A stretch of 64,000 nucleotides of DNA from Streptomyces sp. 35G-GA-8 (GCF_023534745.1 NZ_JAMHJQ010000006.1:271586-335585); one strand, 5' to 3'; shown: positions 53,799 through 62,771, numbered from the stretch's first letter. Program-made: numbers and translations. The notes: generated by a model from the sequence alone, not told the origin.

Positions 53799-53817
53799 CA
53801 TGGACATAATATCCATG
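53799..53817. promoter_or_regulatory. palindromic MarR operator overlapping the -10 box
   Basis: Inverted repeat CATGGA-CATAATA-TCCATG, 13 bp upstream of the MarR start. A TAATAT -10-like box (53807-53812) lies inside it, which predicts direct autorepression and a very short or absent 5' leader. Confidence 0.7.
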
Positions 53818-53830
53818 TACTCTATTCGGC

Positions 53831-54325
53831 ATGAGCAAGGTTTCACCGGGTCCCACGCCCGGCTTCCTGGTATGGCGGCTCGCCAACAAGTGGCGCGTCG
53901 CGGTCGATCGCGCGGTGGCTCCGCTGGGTCTCACCCACGCGCAGTACGTAGTGGTCGCGTCGCTGCGCGGCATGCAGCGCGGCGGCGAGCGGCCCAGCCA
54001 GCGCCGACTCGCCGACCACACCGGCCTGGAGGCGCTGTACGTCTCGAAGCTGGCGCGTGCCCTGGAGTCGGCCGGTCTGATCGAGCGCACCCGGGACCCC
54101 CGCGATCCGCGCGCCGTACAGCTCGCCCTCACCGAGCAGGGCCAGGCCGTCACACGGCAGGCCGTGGCGGTGGTCCAGGAACTGCTTCAGCAGCTGCTGG
54201 AGCCGCTCGGCGGCCTCGACGCCCCCGGGACGCGCGCGTTCGCCGACGAGCTGACGACCCTGCTCAACGTACCTCTCATTCCATCCGTGACGAACGACGA
54301 GAGCACTCAGGGGACAACACCATGA
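53831..54325 (+). CDS. MarR-family transcriptional regulator, 164 aa
   Basis: Winged-helix dimeric regulator. LGLTHAQYVVVASLRGMQRG, recognition helix region RRLADHTGLEALYVSKLARA and wing LIERTRDPRDPRAVQLALTE, followed by a C-terminal dimerisation helix. There is no ribosome-binding sequence before the ATG and the -10-like box is only about 19 bp away, so translation may be nearly leaderless. Overlaps the next gene by 4 bp. It probably represses its own bicistronic operon. Confidence 0.9.
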   Translation: MSKVSPGPTPGFLVWRLANKWRVAVDRAVAPLGLTHAQYVVVASLRGMQRGGERPSQRRLADHTGLEALYVSKLARALESAGLIERTRDPRDPRAVQLALTEQGQAVTRQAVAVVQELLQQLLEPLGGLDAPGTRAFADELTTLLNVPLIPSVTNDESTQGTTP

Positions 54326-54810
54326 CCATCACCGCATCCACCACCACCGCATCCACCACTACGGCTGCCGCATCCACCGAACCCGTCGCCGACGCGCGCG
54401 CGCTCGGCCTGGCCCACTACGCCGCCCGAGGCGTCCTTGAGCACGTCCTTGCCCGGCACGGCATCACGTTCCAGCAGCAGATCGCCCTGCGCGCCGCCAT
54501 CACCGCGGACGCCCCGCGGACGCCGGACGATCTCGTCACCCAGGTCCAGGGCAGCCTCAAGGCCGATCCGGCCGACATCCGCGCCACTCTCGACGAACTG
54601 CTGGCCAAGCAGCTGCTCGTCGTGGACGGCGCGCACCTTCGCCCCACCGAGGCAGGGCGTGAGCTGACGGCCACCGTCGGCGCGGAGACCGCCCCCGTCA
54701 GTGCCCGCGTCTGGGGCGGGATACCCGCGGCGGACCTTGTCGCCGCGGGCCGCGTCCTCGCCCTGGTCACCGAGCGCGCCAACGCGGAGCTCGCGGCGAT
54801 GGACGCCTGA
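54322..54810 (+). CDS. MarR-like winged-helix protein, 162 aa
   Basis: Partner of the MarR gene, coupled by an ATGA overlap. After a low-complexity Thr/Ala/Ser N-terminus (ITASTTTASTTTAAAS) comes a winged-helix-like domain: HYAARGVLEHVLARHGITFQ, then ADIRATLDELLAKQLLVVDG and HLRPTEAGRELTA. The second MarR-like protein may form a heterodimer or be the effector of the operon; no enzyme gene follows. Confidence 0.72.
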   Translation: MTITASTTTASTTTAAASTEPVADARALGLAHYAARGVLEHVLARHGITFQQQIALRAAITADAPRTPDDLVTQVQGSLKADPADIRATLDELLAKQLLVVDGAHLRPTEAGRELTATVGAETAPVSARVWGGIPAADLVAAGRVLALVTERANAELAAMDA

Positions 54811-54867
54811 ACCGGGGCCGTCGCCGCGGCGGCCGGCTACCCGGCCGCGACATAGAACGCCGAAGAT

Positions 54868-54900
54868 CGCTCCGCGGGGCCGCCCGGGCCCCGCGGAGCG
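54868..54900. terminator. bidirectional terminator hairpin
   Basis: A 14-bp perfect stem, CGCTCCGCGGGGCC (54868-54881) with GGCCCCGCGGAGCG (54887-54900), around the 5-nt loop GCCCG, sits between the convergent MarR-like and spo0M genes. Confidence 0.85.
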
Positions 54901-54938
54901 TGGGCCGGTGTGGTCTCCGGCCGGCGAAGCCCGTCGTC

Positions 54939-55949
54939 CTACTCCTCGTCGTCGCCCTCGAAGAAGTCACCGACCTCGTCCACGACTTCGGCCGCGACCA
55001 TCCCGCCGACCACGCCGACGGCCAGCCCCGCGGCCCCGGCGGCGATCACGGTGCCCATACCGGGTCCTGAGCGGTGACCCTGCCCCTCGTCGTGGTGATG
55101 TTCGCCGTGGCCGTAGGAGTGGTTCCCACCGTGGTGCGTGTCATCGTGCCCGTGCCGACCGTACGAGCCGTACTCGGCTCGGCGTTCCACCAACTGACGC
55201 ACCCAGCCGTCCACCTCGGCATACCAATTGACCTGTCCGACGTCGGAGTGGCTGACGGCGAAACGGGATACCGCGTCATGACCGCCGGAGAAGAGGCCGC
55301 CGCGCTTGTCGGCCTCCAGAACCACTTCCATGCCGCCGGGATGGGCGAGGAAGGTCACCTCGATCTCGTTCACCTGGTGCGCGTACCGCGCGGGAGGCGT
55401 GAGTTCGATCTCCTGGTAGAACGGGAGTTCCTGGCCGGTACCGCGGATCTGCCCGTACTCGAGATCCGCGGACTTGAACCCGAAGCCGAGCTGTCCCAGG
55501 GCTTCGAGTACCGCCTCCTGGGCCGGCAGGGGGCTTACGGAGAGCGGGTCGAGGTCACCCTTGTCCCTGGCGCCGGCCACGGACACCTCGGTGCGGACGC
55601 CGAGGGCGATCCACAGGGGATGGCCGTTCAGTTCGGTGACCGGGGTCTCCCAGGGCAGCGCCACACTGAACGGGATACTGCGTCGCTCGTCCCCCGCGAG
55701 ACGGAAGTTGCCGCCCACGCCGAACCGGTCGAAGACGACCGTCCCGTCCGACTCCCCGCCGTCGTGCTCGACCTCGACCCGGGCCACAAGCTCCAGGGTG
55801 ATGTGCTCGATCGTGAAGTCGGCGCCGCCGCCCGTCAGATGAACCTGCCCGGTCAACGCGCCACCGGGCAGCACCGCGTCCGCGTCGAGGACCGTGTCCA
55901 CCGCGAGGCCACCCATGCCGAGTGAGCCGAGCAACCGCTTGAACACCAT
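54939..55949 (-). CDS. spo0M: sporulation-control protein Spo0M-like, 336 aa
   Basis: Arrestin-fold Spo0M family protein. N-terminal VFKRLLGSLGMGGLAVDTVL, beta-rich halves with GGALTGQVHLTGGGADFTIE and FYQEIELTPPARYAHQVNEI, then a long His/Gly-rich segment (about residues 265-300, HGHDDTHHGGNHSYGHGEHH) and a hydrophobic Gly/Ala/Val C-terminal helix with an acidic end. The His-rich region could bind metal and is not part of the core family. ATG 55949 with AAGGAG 11 nt upstream was chosen; the GTG at 55961 overlaps that site. Stand-alone gene. Confidence 0.87.
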   Translation of the reverse strand: MVFKRLLGSLGMGGLAVDTVLDADAVLPGGALTGQVHLTGGGADFTIEHITLELVARVEVEHDGGESDGTVVFDRFGVGGNFRLAGDERRSIPFSVALPWETPVTELNGHPLWIALGVRTEVSVAGARDKGDLDPLSVSPLPAQEAVLEALGQLGFGFKSADLEYGQIRGTGQELPFYQEIELTPPARYAHQVNEIEVTFLAHPGGMEVVLEADKRGGLFSGGHDAVSRFAVSHSDVGQVNWYAEVDGWVRQLVERRAEYGSYGRHGHDDTHHGGNHSYGHGEHHHDEGQGHRSGPGMGTVIAAGAAGLAVGVVGGMVAAEVVDEVGDFFEGDDEE

Positions 55950-56042
55950 CGTCGCGTTCACTCCTTCTCTGTTGCGTGTCGTCCCTGAACCGCGGTCCGG
56001 TGCGCGGGAATCACGCGGAACGCACCGGACCGCGGCACATGA

Positions 56043-56264
56043 TTACTTGGCGGAGGCGCCCAGCACGGCCAGGGCCTGCGCCCAGCGCGTGTACTTGAGA
56101 TCGGCCAGATCGGCGACGGTCTTGACGCCGAACGCCTCCTGGAGCAGCTCCCCGTCCCGGTCCGAGACCCCCTTCAAGGCCGAGACAGGCGCGGCGAGGA
56201 TCTCGGGCAGCGCCTTGTCCGCCCACGCCTTGTCCAGCATCTTGTCCAGGTCGATCGAAGCCAC
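56043..56264 (-). CDS. small helix-hairpin-helix-like protein, 73 aa
   Basis: A short helical protein (ASIDLDKMLDKAWADKALPE at the N-terminus, VKTVADLADLKYTRWAQALA at the C-terminus). The LKGVSDRDGELLQEAFGVKT segment resembles a helix-hairpin-helix motif used for non-specific DNA or protein contacts. GTG start with GGGAGGG 8 nt upstream; the longer frame upstream is not protein-like. Similar short proteins occur in streptomycetes and cyanobacteria; function unknown. Confidence 0.72.
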   Translation of the reverse strand: MASIDLDKMLDKAWADKALPEILAAPVSALKGVSDRDGELLQEAFGVKTVADLADLKYTRWAQALAVLGASAK

Positions 56265-56488
56265 GAAAGCCCTCCCAGGGGAAATACGGATGAATGAGGA
56301 AACGCCCGACGTGCCTTGCCGGAGGGCAGCCGGAAGCCCGGTCGCCCGCGCAATATCTACAAGGCTGTAGAAGCATAGGCATGGGGCCGTGCTCCTGGGC
56401 GACGCCCGTGGCCGATCCGAGGAAACAAGTCCGAAAACCATCCGGTCGGGAGTCGCATCGCGCCCGAGCCGTGCGGGGTTACGGGGTG

Positions 56489-57004
56489 TTACGGGGTTCC
56501 TTCAAGGGTCCCGGACGCTTCGGGGGAGGGGAGGTCGCCGCTGCATGTGGTCCGGCCGAAGGCGCCGGTGGCGGTGGCGCGTTGGACATGCTTGCCGCGT
56601 ACGGTCAGGGTGCAGCTGGCCGTGCCGCCCTTCTCGCCGAGGATGACGTTGACGATCGGGGAAGCGCCGAGCGGAACGCTCACGGTCTTCTTCCATGGCA
56701 GGCCGACGTTCGTGACCACGTCCGCCTTGTCGCCGTCGGCCCCGCGGTAGGAGATGTCGGCCGCGCCCTCGCCCAGTACTTCGTAGGTCACCTCGGCGGT
56801 AGGCGCCTCGGCCCGCTTGTCCGCCGACTTGTCCTCGGAGTCGAGGACCCCGTAGGTGACGAACGCGCCGCCGGCGAGCAGCAGGGTCGCGGCGACGGCG
56901 ATGCCGCCGCGGATGATGCGGCGGCTGTCCGGAGCAGGGGAAACCCTTGTGGTGTCCGGGGTTTCGGGCTCTTCCAGTCCTGCCCGTTCTTCGGTCGTCG
57001 GCAT
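56489..57004 (-). CDS. MmpS-like membrane-anchored protein, 171 aa
   Basis: Single-pass membrane protein. A short charged cytoplasmic N-terminus (about 1-30), one helix IAVAATLLLAGGAFVTYGVL (about 35-54) and an extracellular MmpS-type beta domain: VTYEVLGEGAADISYRG, VGLPWKKTVSVPLGASPIV and two Cys (in ASCTLTVRG and TTCSGD) that likely form a disulfide. Mycobacterial MmpS proteins assist MmpL exporters; no MmpL gene is adjacent. The ATG at 57004 has only a weak ribosome-binding sequence. Confidence 0.75.
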   Translation of the reverse strand: MPTTEERAGLEEPETPDTTRVSPAPDSRRIIRGGIAVAATLLLAGGAFVTYGVLDSEDKSADKRAEAPTAEVTYEVLGEGAADISYRGADGDKADVVTNVGLPWKKTVSVPLGASPIVNVILGEKGGTASCTLTVRGKHVQRATATGAFGRTTCSGDLPSPEASGTLEGTP

Positions 57005-57298
57005 GGCCGCGCTTTCTGTCGAGGGGAATTCGCCTGGGTTATACACCATGGGATTCGACGAATGCCAGGCATTGGAGAATTCGTGCAGGACAACCCCAAT
57101 CGATATCAATCCGGACAGTAAAATGCCCTGAATGTCGTTACGGTTGACGGCGCATCGACTCTTTGTCGCAGAATCCCCCTGCCGTGATCGGCGCACCTCT
57201 GACGAGGCCCGGCGGCCGGCTCACCACGTCGTACCGGTACAGCCCATGGAGCGAGCGGACGTTGGCCCCCGCCGCCGATGCCGTTCGGAGAGGAACGC

Positions 57299-58267
57299 AT
57301 GAATCATCTCGATGTCGTTCGGCTGCTCGGTCTCGCCGCCCCGGCGCGGGAGGAGGGCGAAGCGTACGGGCAGGTCGTGCCCGAGGACTTCGAGCTGCTG
57401 GTGAAAGGCTTGCCTCAGGGCGTGATCGCGGGCTCCGTCCTTCTCAACCGCTCCGATGTCCCCGTGCGCCACCTGGAGGACTTCACGGCGGACGTCGCGC
57501 TGCGCGTCGCGGACATACGGGATTCCCTGCTCGCCCGTGAGCAGGAGCTTCCCTGGCCGCTGTTCCCGCTGCCCGGCGGCATGCTGCCGTGGGGCCGCAC
57601 CGCCCGTGACGGCGTGCTGCTGTGGGACACCACCGAAAACGACACCGCGCAGTGGACGACCGTCCTCACGGACGAGGATTTCCAGCTGTGGCTGGACCTT
57701 CCTTTCTCCGCTTCGGAGTTCGTCGCGCGGGCTCTTGTGGGACGCCCCGAGGGGATTCCCGCCTTCGAGACGTACGAGGAATACGAGTCGGGCTCCTTCT
57801 GGAATGTCGCGGACGACATGCGGGCCACGGCCACGGTGCTGGCGAACCGGGACATCGGGGCGACGGAGGAAATCGTCACCAAGATGCGGAGTCTCGGTGT
57901 GCCGGTTGTCCGGCAGTTGGCCGGAGAGCTGCTGGACCGGGCCGTGCAGGGGTCGTCCACCCCGCTCCCGGAGGACTACCTGGCGATCATGCGGGAATTC
58001 CCCGGCGGGGTCGTCGCGGGCGTGCGCGTATTTCCCGTCTTTCCCGTCGCGTACGCCGCCTGGCCGACCGAGGAACGGCAGTTCCTGCAATGGGGAGAAC
58101 TGGAGGGCAAGGCGTTGGGCTGGCTCACCATGAAGAGCGATCCCCAGGACTGGCGCGTCGCCTGTATCGAACCGGACGGCACCGCGCCCACCCACCTGGA
58201 GGACCAGACCTTCGCCACGTTCCTGCGCCGCCGGCTCAAGGGCGACACCGTTTGTCCCACATACTGA
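57299..58267 (+). CDS. SUKH (SMI1/KNR4)-like protein with two homologous halves, 322 aa
   Basis: Two SUKH-like units are visible. The first starts VVPEDFELLVKGLPQGVIAG (about residue 27) and includes LPGGMLPWGRTARDGVLLWD. The second starts PLPEDYLAIMREFPGGVVAG (about 222) and includes LGWLTMKSDPQDWRV and a closing FATFLRRRLKGD. SUKH proteins are often immunity proteins against polymorphic toxins, but no toxin gene is adjacent. ATG 57299 with GAGAGGAA upstream was chosen. Confidence 0.72.
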   Translation: MNHLDVVRLLGLAAPAREEGEAYGQVVPEDFELLVKGLPQGVIAGSVLLNRSDVPVRHLEDFTADVALRVADIRDSLLAREQELPWPLFPLPGGMLPWGRTARDGVLLWDTTENDTAQWTTVLTDEDFQLWLDLPFSASEFVARALVGRPEGIPAFETYEEYESGSFWNVADDMRATATVLANRDIGATEEIVTKMRSLGVPVVRQLAGELLDRAVQGSSTPLPEDYLAIMREFPGGVVAGVRVFPVFPVAYAAWPTEERQFLQWGELEGKALGWLTMKSDPQDWRVACIEPDGTAPTHLEDQTFATFLRRRLKGDTVCPTY

Positions 58268-58389
58268 CGAAGCGGTGATGTGAGCGGGCAGAGCGACTGC
58301 GCCCCGTGGGCACAGGAGAAGCGAGCGGTCGTGGCGTCGAGGATCAGGCCGGTGAACGATCCGGGCCATCGGCCCGTACGGCCTCCCGA

Positions 58390-58866
58390 TCACGACCCGA
58401 ACGAGAGATCCTGGGCCTCGGGCGGGGGTGCGAGCACCATCGGCCAGTCGTCATAGGCCGCGAGCAGTTCGTCCGGTGGAACGTCCGGGCCCGCCAGGAA
58501 GACGGCGGTGCCCTCGGACAGTCGTACGGACGACTCCGGGGCGGCCGCGGTCCCCGCGCGCAGGATCACCACGGCCTCCGGGTCGATGGCCGACCGCCCG
58601 GGGAAGTCGGCGGGGTCCACGCCGACCGCGCGCAACGCGACCGGGTAGACGGCGACGTCGACCACCAACTGCCCGCCGTCGCGTGCGTGCTCGGCCCAGC
58701 CATCGGTCTGCGACAGGCAGGCCCAGCCGTTCACCTCGTGACAGTAGTCGCCGAGCCGGACCACGGCGCGCTCCCCGGGGGCGCCCTCGGGATCCACGAG
58801 GAGGACGACGACGGGCACGTCCGGTTCGTCGGGGTCGATGCCGGGACGCACATACAGCCGGGCCAT
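58390..58866 (-). CDS. conserved hypothetical protein, 158 aa
   Basis: Soluble acidic protein with no signal or membrane segment. It opens with ARLYVRPGIDPDEPDVPVVV and contains RLGDYCHEVNGWACLSQTDG (two Cys) and a Pro-rich C-terminus. GGAGG upstream of the ATG at 58866 supports it. I do not recognise the family. It lies between the convergent SUKH gene and the co-directional isomerase-like gene. Confidence 0.6.
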   Translation of the reverse strand: MARLYVRPGIDPDEPDVPVVVLLVDPEGAPGERAVVRLGDYCHEVNGWACLSQTDGWAEHARDGGQLVVDVAVYPVALRAVGVDPADFPGRSAIDPEAVVILRAGTAAAPESSVRLSEGTAVFLAGPDVPPDELLAAYDDWPMVLAPPPEAQDLSFGS

Positions 58867-58969
58867 CGAAGGCCTCCGCGGGAAGGTTCGGGTCGGATGG
58901 CCAACCAGTACAGCACAGGGGCAACCACACCCGGCAGCGAGCTCCCCCGGCGCGTTATGCCTGTTCCTC

Positions 58970-59998
58970 CTACTTGCGTCGGGAGGTGTTGATGCCGTCC
59001 AGGGTGCTGCACCCTCGCCAGACCGTGTTCGCGGGTCCGGGCGGGTTGAGGGTCAGGTCACCGGCGTCATCGTGTTCCAGGAAGAACCGGTAGTGCCGGA
59101 GGTCCTTGAGCGCGGACAGTGTGCGGGTCCAGTCGATGTCGCCCTTCCCGACGTCGACGAACCGGAACTTCCTGCCTCCCGCGCGGGTGCCCGCGGCCGC
59201 CGTACGGTTGCCGTTCGGGTCCCACTTGACGTCCTTGATGTGGAACGCGACGAATCGCTCCCCGTGCTTCTTGATCCACCAGTACGGGTCCTCGCCCGCG
59301 ACCGTGACCCAGCCGAGGTCGACCTCGAACTTGACGTAGCGGGGGTCGGTGTACTCAAGCAAGGTGTTGTAGAGCGGGACGCCGTTCTCAAGGGCGAACT
59401 CACTGTCGTGGTTGTGGAAGAAGAAGCCGCCGAAGCCCTGCGAAACGGCGTGCTCGCCACACTCGTTGAACACTTCTGCCAGGGCCTTGAAGCTCTCGCG
59501 GGTATTCCCACCGGATCCAGCACCGGGGAAGCCGAACATGCTGCCGGTCCCGACATGGGGAAATCTGCCCAACGTCTGGGCGTCCTCGAAGATCTGCATC
59601 CTGCCGTCGTGGCTCAGCCACGGGTTCGGGAGGTTGGCTCCACGGGGGCCGAAGTGGTTGCTCACGATGCGCAGTCCGTGCGCTTGGATGATGGACCTGA
59701 GCTGGGCCGTCGTCTTCGTGTAGTAGTCACCGGCGAGTTCGAGTTCCCGGACACCGGCGTCGTGGACGGCTTCCAGGGCGATGTCGAGGTTCTTGTAGTC
59801 ACTGCCGATCAACTGGCGGACGGTGAAGATCTGCAGACCTATGCGGTCGGCCGGAATCACGTTCGGTCCGCCACTGGGCCGGCCCTGCGGCGAGGACGTG
59901 AGGGCCGAGGCCGGACTCGCCTGGGCGGTGAGCGCTCCGGTGGCCAGTACGCCGGCACCGGCACCGAGTACGGCGCGACGACTCAACTCGTTGTCCAC
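58970..59998 (-). CDS. Tat-exported sugar phosphate isomerase/epimerase-like protein, 342 aa
   Basis: AP-endonuclease-2/xylose-isomerase-like TIM barrel behind a twin-arginine signal (ELSRRAVLGAGAGVLATGAL, cleavage near SPASA). Barrel motifs include DRIGLQIFTVRQLIG, VRELELAGDYY, FFFHNHDSEFAL (metal-ligand His/Asp/Glu region), YVKFEVDLGWV and FVAFHIKDVKWD. The homologous fold often acts as an epimerase or dehydratase on inositols and keto-sugars; the extracellular location is typical of glycan-use loci. GTG 59998 with AAGGAGAG upstream. Divergent from the ROK regulator by 204 bp. Confidence 0.83.
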   Translation of the reverse strand: MDNELSRRAVLGAGAGVLATGALTAQASPASALTSSPQGRPSGGPNVIPADRIGLQIFTVRQLIGSDYKNLDIALEAVHDAGVRELELAGDYYTKTTAQLRSIIQAHGLRIVSNHFGPRGANLPNPWLSHDGRMQIFEDAQTLGRFPHVGTGSMFGFPGAGSGGNTRESFKALAEVFNECGEHAVSQGFGGFFFHNHDSEFALENGVPLYNTLLEYTDPRYVKFEVDLGWVTVAGEDPYWWIKKHGERFVAFHIKDVKWDPNGNRTAAAGTRAGGRKFRFVDVGKGDIDWTRTLSALKDLRHYRFFLEHDDAGDLTLNPPGPANTVWRGCSTLDGINTSRRK

Positions 59999-60202
59999 GG
60001 ACTCTCCTTCTGTAGGGGCGCCGGCCCTGCGACCGTCGCTCTCCAGCGCTGCCGTGCCGACCATAGGGCGACGGCAGAACTTTCAACAAGAGTCCGGCAG
60101 AAGCCTGTAGAGCAGCATGCAAAAGTGGGCCGGTCGGCGGTGAAAAGTCGGATCGACATCGCCGAGGACGCGGCCGTCGGCACCGTGTGGTTCACTTCGA
60201 CC

Positions 60203-61471
60203 ATGCCCCAGTCCGTATCCGCGCCACGTGCGGCGGCTCATCGCGGCGCGGCGGCCACGGGCGGGTTTCCCGGACCCGGCTCCGGGGCTCCCGGCGCTGG
60301 GGAACTACTCCAACTGCTTCGCGACGGGCGGCCCCGGACCCGTGCTGAGCTGGCCAGACTCACCGGACTTGCCCGGTCCACCGTTAACATCCGCGTCGAT
60401 GCCCTGCTCGCCAGCGGTCTGCTCGCTCCCTCGGGCAGGGCGGCCTCGACCGGTGGCCGCCCGCCGGCCAGGTTCGCCTTCAACCCACGGGCCCGGGTCG
60501 TTGTCGGCGCCGATCTCGGGGCGACCCATGGGAATGTCGCGCTGACCGATCTCACCGGCAGCCCCCTGTCCGAGGTTGCCGAGCGCGTCGACATCTCGGC
60601 AGGGCCGATCGCGGTCCTCGACTGGGTCGTCGCGACGATACGGCGGCTGCTCGACGAGGCGGACCGGGACGTCGAGGACCTGGCCGGCATCGGGATCGGC
60701 CTGCCCGGCCCGGTCGAGCATGCGAGCGGCAGGCCGATATGCCCGCCCATCATGCCGGGTTGGGACGGCTATGACGTCCCCGGACATGTGCGGCGGCACT
60801 GGGACGTTCCCGTGCTCGTCGACAACGACGTCAACCTCATGGCCCTCGGCGAGCACGTGACGGCCCATCCGGAGCTCGATCACCTCCTCTTCATCAAGGT
60901 CGCCACGGGAATCGGCGCCGGGATCATCAGTGGCCGTCGCCTGCTCCGAGGCGCGGTCGGGGCCGCCGGCGACCTCGGCCACGTGGCGGCCCCCCATGTC
61001 TCCGACGTCCTGTGCACGTGCGGCAACACCGGATGCCTTGAGGCCGTCGCGAGTGGCCGCGCGATCATCGAACATCTCACCGCGGTCGGGATGCCCGCCC
61101 TGACGAACAGTGATGTCGTCGCGCTCGTCCGCGACGGTAATACCGCTGCCACACAGGCTGTTCGGCAGGCCGGACGCAGGGTCGGCGAGATCATCGCGAC
61201 GTGCGTGAGCCTGCTCAACCCCGAACTCGTCGTCATCGGCGGTTCACTCGCCCAGGCCGGCGAGAGTCTCATCGCCGGGGCGCGAGAGGCCGTCTACGGC
61301 CGCACGCACCCTCTCGCCACCGCGCGCCTCCAGATCGTGCCGGCGACGACCGGCATCCGATCCGGCGTCATCGGCGCGGCGGCGATGGCCATCCAGCACG
61401 CCCTCACCGCCGATCGACTCGACGCGGCACTCGCCGACACGTCATGGCCTCCGATCGCGGCCGGTGGATAA
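60203..61471 (+). CDS. ROK-family transcriptional regulator, 422 aa
   Basis: N-terminal winged helix (GELLQLLRDGRPRTRAELAR, then LARSTVNIRVDALLASGLL; about residues 34-75) joined to a ROK sugar-binding domain: VVVGADLGATHGNVALTDL (about 95), GIGIGLPGPVEHASG, and the zinc motif CTCGNTGCLE (about 275). The kinase-type ExGH is DLGH here, consistent with a regulator and not a sugar kinase. It is probably the repressor of the divergent isomerase-like gene. An imperfect palindrome ACTTTCAACAAGAGT in the shared spacer is a candidate operator. Confidence 0.88.
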   Translation: MPQSVSAPRAAAHRGAAATGGFPGPGSGAPGAGELLQLLRDGRPRTRAELARLTGLARSTVNIRVDALLASGLLAPSGRAASTGGRPPARFAFNPRARVVVGADLGATHGNVALTDLTGSPLSEVAERVDISAGPIAVLDWVVATIRRLLDEADRDVEDLAGIGIGLPGPVEHASGRPICPPIMPGWDGYDVPGHVRRHWDVPVLVDNDVNLMALGEHVTAHPELDHLLFIKVATGIGAGIISGRRLLRGAVGAAGDLGHVAAPHVSDVLCTCGNTGCLEAVASGRAIIEHLTAVGMPALTNSDVVALVRDGNTAATQAVRQAGRRVGEIIATCVSLLNPELVVIGGSLAQAGESLIAGAREAVYGRTHPLATARLQIVPATTGIRSGVIGAAAMAIQHALTADRLDAALADTSWPPIAAGG

Positions 61472-61808
61472 ACCCGTTCTCCCATGACCCATCGCGTCGC
61501 CGACACCGTGGCGGCGACGGACGAGGCGGCACGCCCGGCACGCCCGGCACGAACGCCCGCCGCGTTGTCGGAGTCGTCCAAGTAGCCCCGCTGCATGGCC
61601 GAATCCGATCGCAGCCAGGGATTCCGCCGTAACGAATTGGTAACGCGCTGGAGTGTGTACGGCTAAGGTGGCACACGGACAACGCCTTCCGTCGCATGCC
61701 TTCCGTCGCGCGCTCCATGACCTGACTCGTCCCCAGCGTCAGCCCGCGTCGGCTTCTCACCCCTCGGCGCGGGTGTCGCTCCGTCTCCTGTGAAAGCGGG
61801 AATTCTCT
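61472..61808. promoter_or_regulatory. 337-bp spacer with 11-bp-spaced direct repeats
   Basis: No convincing gene. It holds GTAACG at 61629-61634 and again at 61640-61645 (11-bp period, the spacing used by OmpR/PhoB-type response regulators) and two copies of GCCTTCCGTCGC at about 61685-61712. The promoter of the reductase gene probably lies here; no clear -35/-10 pair was found. Confidence 0.35.
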
Positions 61809-62771
61809 GTGAGCACCCCCTACTCTCCCGATGGCGAGATGTCCCTGAAGGTCACGCGGCGGTCCGAGGCCGCCGACGGGGTCCTCGCCCTCACACTCGC
61901 CCGCCCGGAGGGCGGCCCGCTGCCGATGTGGCGGCCCGGCGCACACGTCGAACTGCGGCTCGGGGACGGCCTGGTCCGGCACTACTCGCTGTGCGGCGAC
62001 CCCGCCGACCGCTCGGGCTGGCGGATCGCTGTGCTGCTCGCCCCGGAGAGCCGCGGGGGCTCGGCGTACGTGCACGACAAGCTGCACACGGGAGTGTCCG
62101 TCCGGGTCGCCGGGCCGCGGGAGAACTTCGTCTTCCGGCCTGCCGCGCGCTGCCTGTTCGTGGCCGGCGGGATCGGGATCACCCCGCTGCTGCCGATGGT
62201 CGCCTCGGCCGAGGCAGCCGGGGTGGAGTGGCGGTTGCTGTACGGCGGGCGGAGCCTCGCCTCCATGGCCTTTCTGGACGAACTGGCCGTCTACGGGGAC
62301 GCGGTGCGTGTCGTGCCGCAGGACCTGCTGGGGCTGCCCGACCTCGACGAGTACCTCGGGACGCCGGACGAGCGGACGATGGTCTACTGCTGCGGCCCCG
62401 CACCGATGCTCGCCGCCGTGGCGGACCGCTGCCGGCCCTGGCCCGCCGGGACCCTCCAGGTCGAGCGGTTCCAGGCCGCCGAACTCCTTTCGCCCGTAAG
62501 GGAGTCGGCATTCGACGTGGTCCTGTCCCGCTCGGATCTCACGCTGCGGGTACCTGCGGAGCGCAGCATTCTCGAAGTGGCCCGTGAGGCCGGGGCCCCG
62601 GTCCTCAGCTCCTGCGCGGAGGGCATCTGCGGGACGTGCGAGACGGAAGTACTGGAGGGCGAACCCGACCACCGGGACTCCGTACTCGGCCCGGAGGAGC
62701 GGGAATCCGGCGAGACGATGATGATCTGTGTATCCCGCGCCCGTGGCCCGCGGCTGGTTCTCGATCTGTGA
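61809..62771 (+). CDS. VanB/PDR-type ferredoxin oxidoreductase, 320 aa
   Basis: Electron-transfer reductase of the phthalate dioxygenase reductase class. The flavin-binding RHYSLCGDPADRSGWRIAVL (about residue 58), NAD-binding FVAGGIGITPLLPM (about 117-130) and YCCGPAPMLAAV (about 195) precede a C-terminal plant-type 2Fe-2S domain with CAEGICGTC and a later CVSRA Cys (about 273-311). It normally donates electrons to a Rieske oxygenase, but none lies downstream within the window. GTG start; the ribosome-binding sequence is weak. Confidence 0.9.
   Translation: MSTPYSPDGEMSLKVTRRSEAADGVLALTLARPEGGPLPMWRPGAHVELRLGDGLVRHYSLCGDPADRSGWRIAVLLAPESRGGSAYVHDKLHTGVSVRVAGPRENFVFRPAARCLFVAGGIGITPLLPMVASAEAAGVEWRLLYGGRSLASMAFLDELAVYGDAVRVVPQDLLGLPDLDEYLGTPDERTMVYCCGPAPMLAAVADRCRPWPAGTLQVERFQAAELLSPVRESAFDVVLSRSDLTLRVPAERSILEVAREAGAPVLSSCAEGICGTCETEVLEGEPDHRDSVLGPEERESGETMMICVSRARGPRLVLDL

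Noticed and set aside
58838-60202. Upstream extension of the ROK frame over the isomerase-like gene
   Set aside because: Those codons are the antisense of the Tat-exported isomerase gene; the ROK protein starts at 60203.
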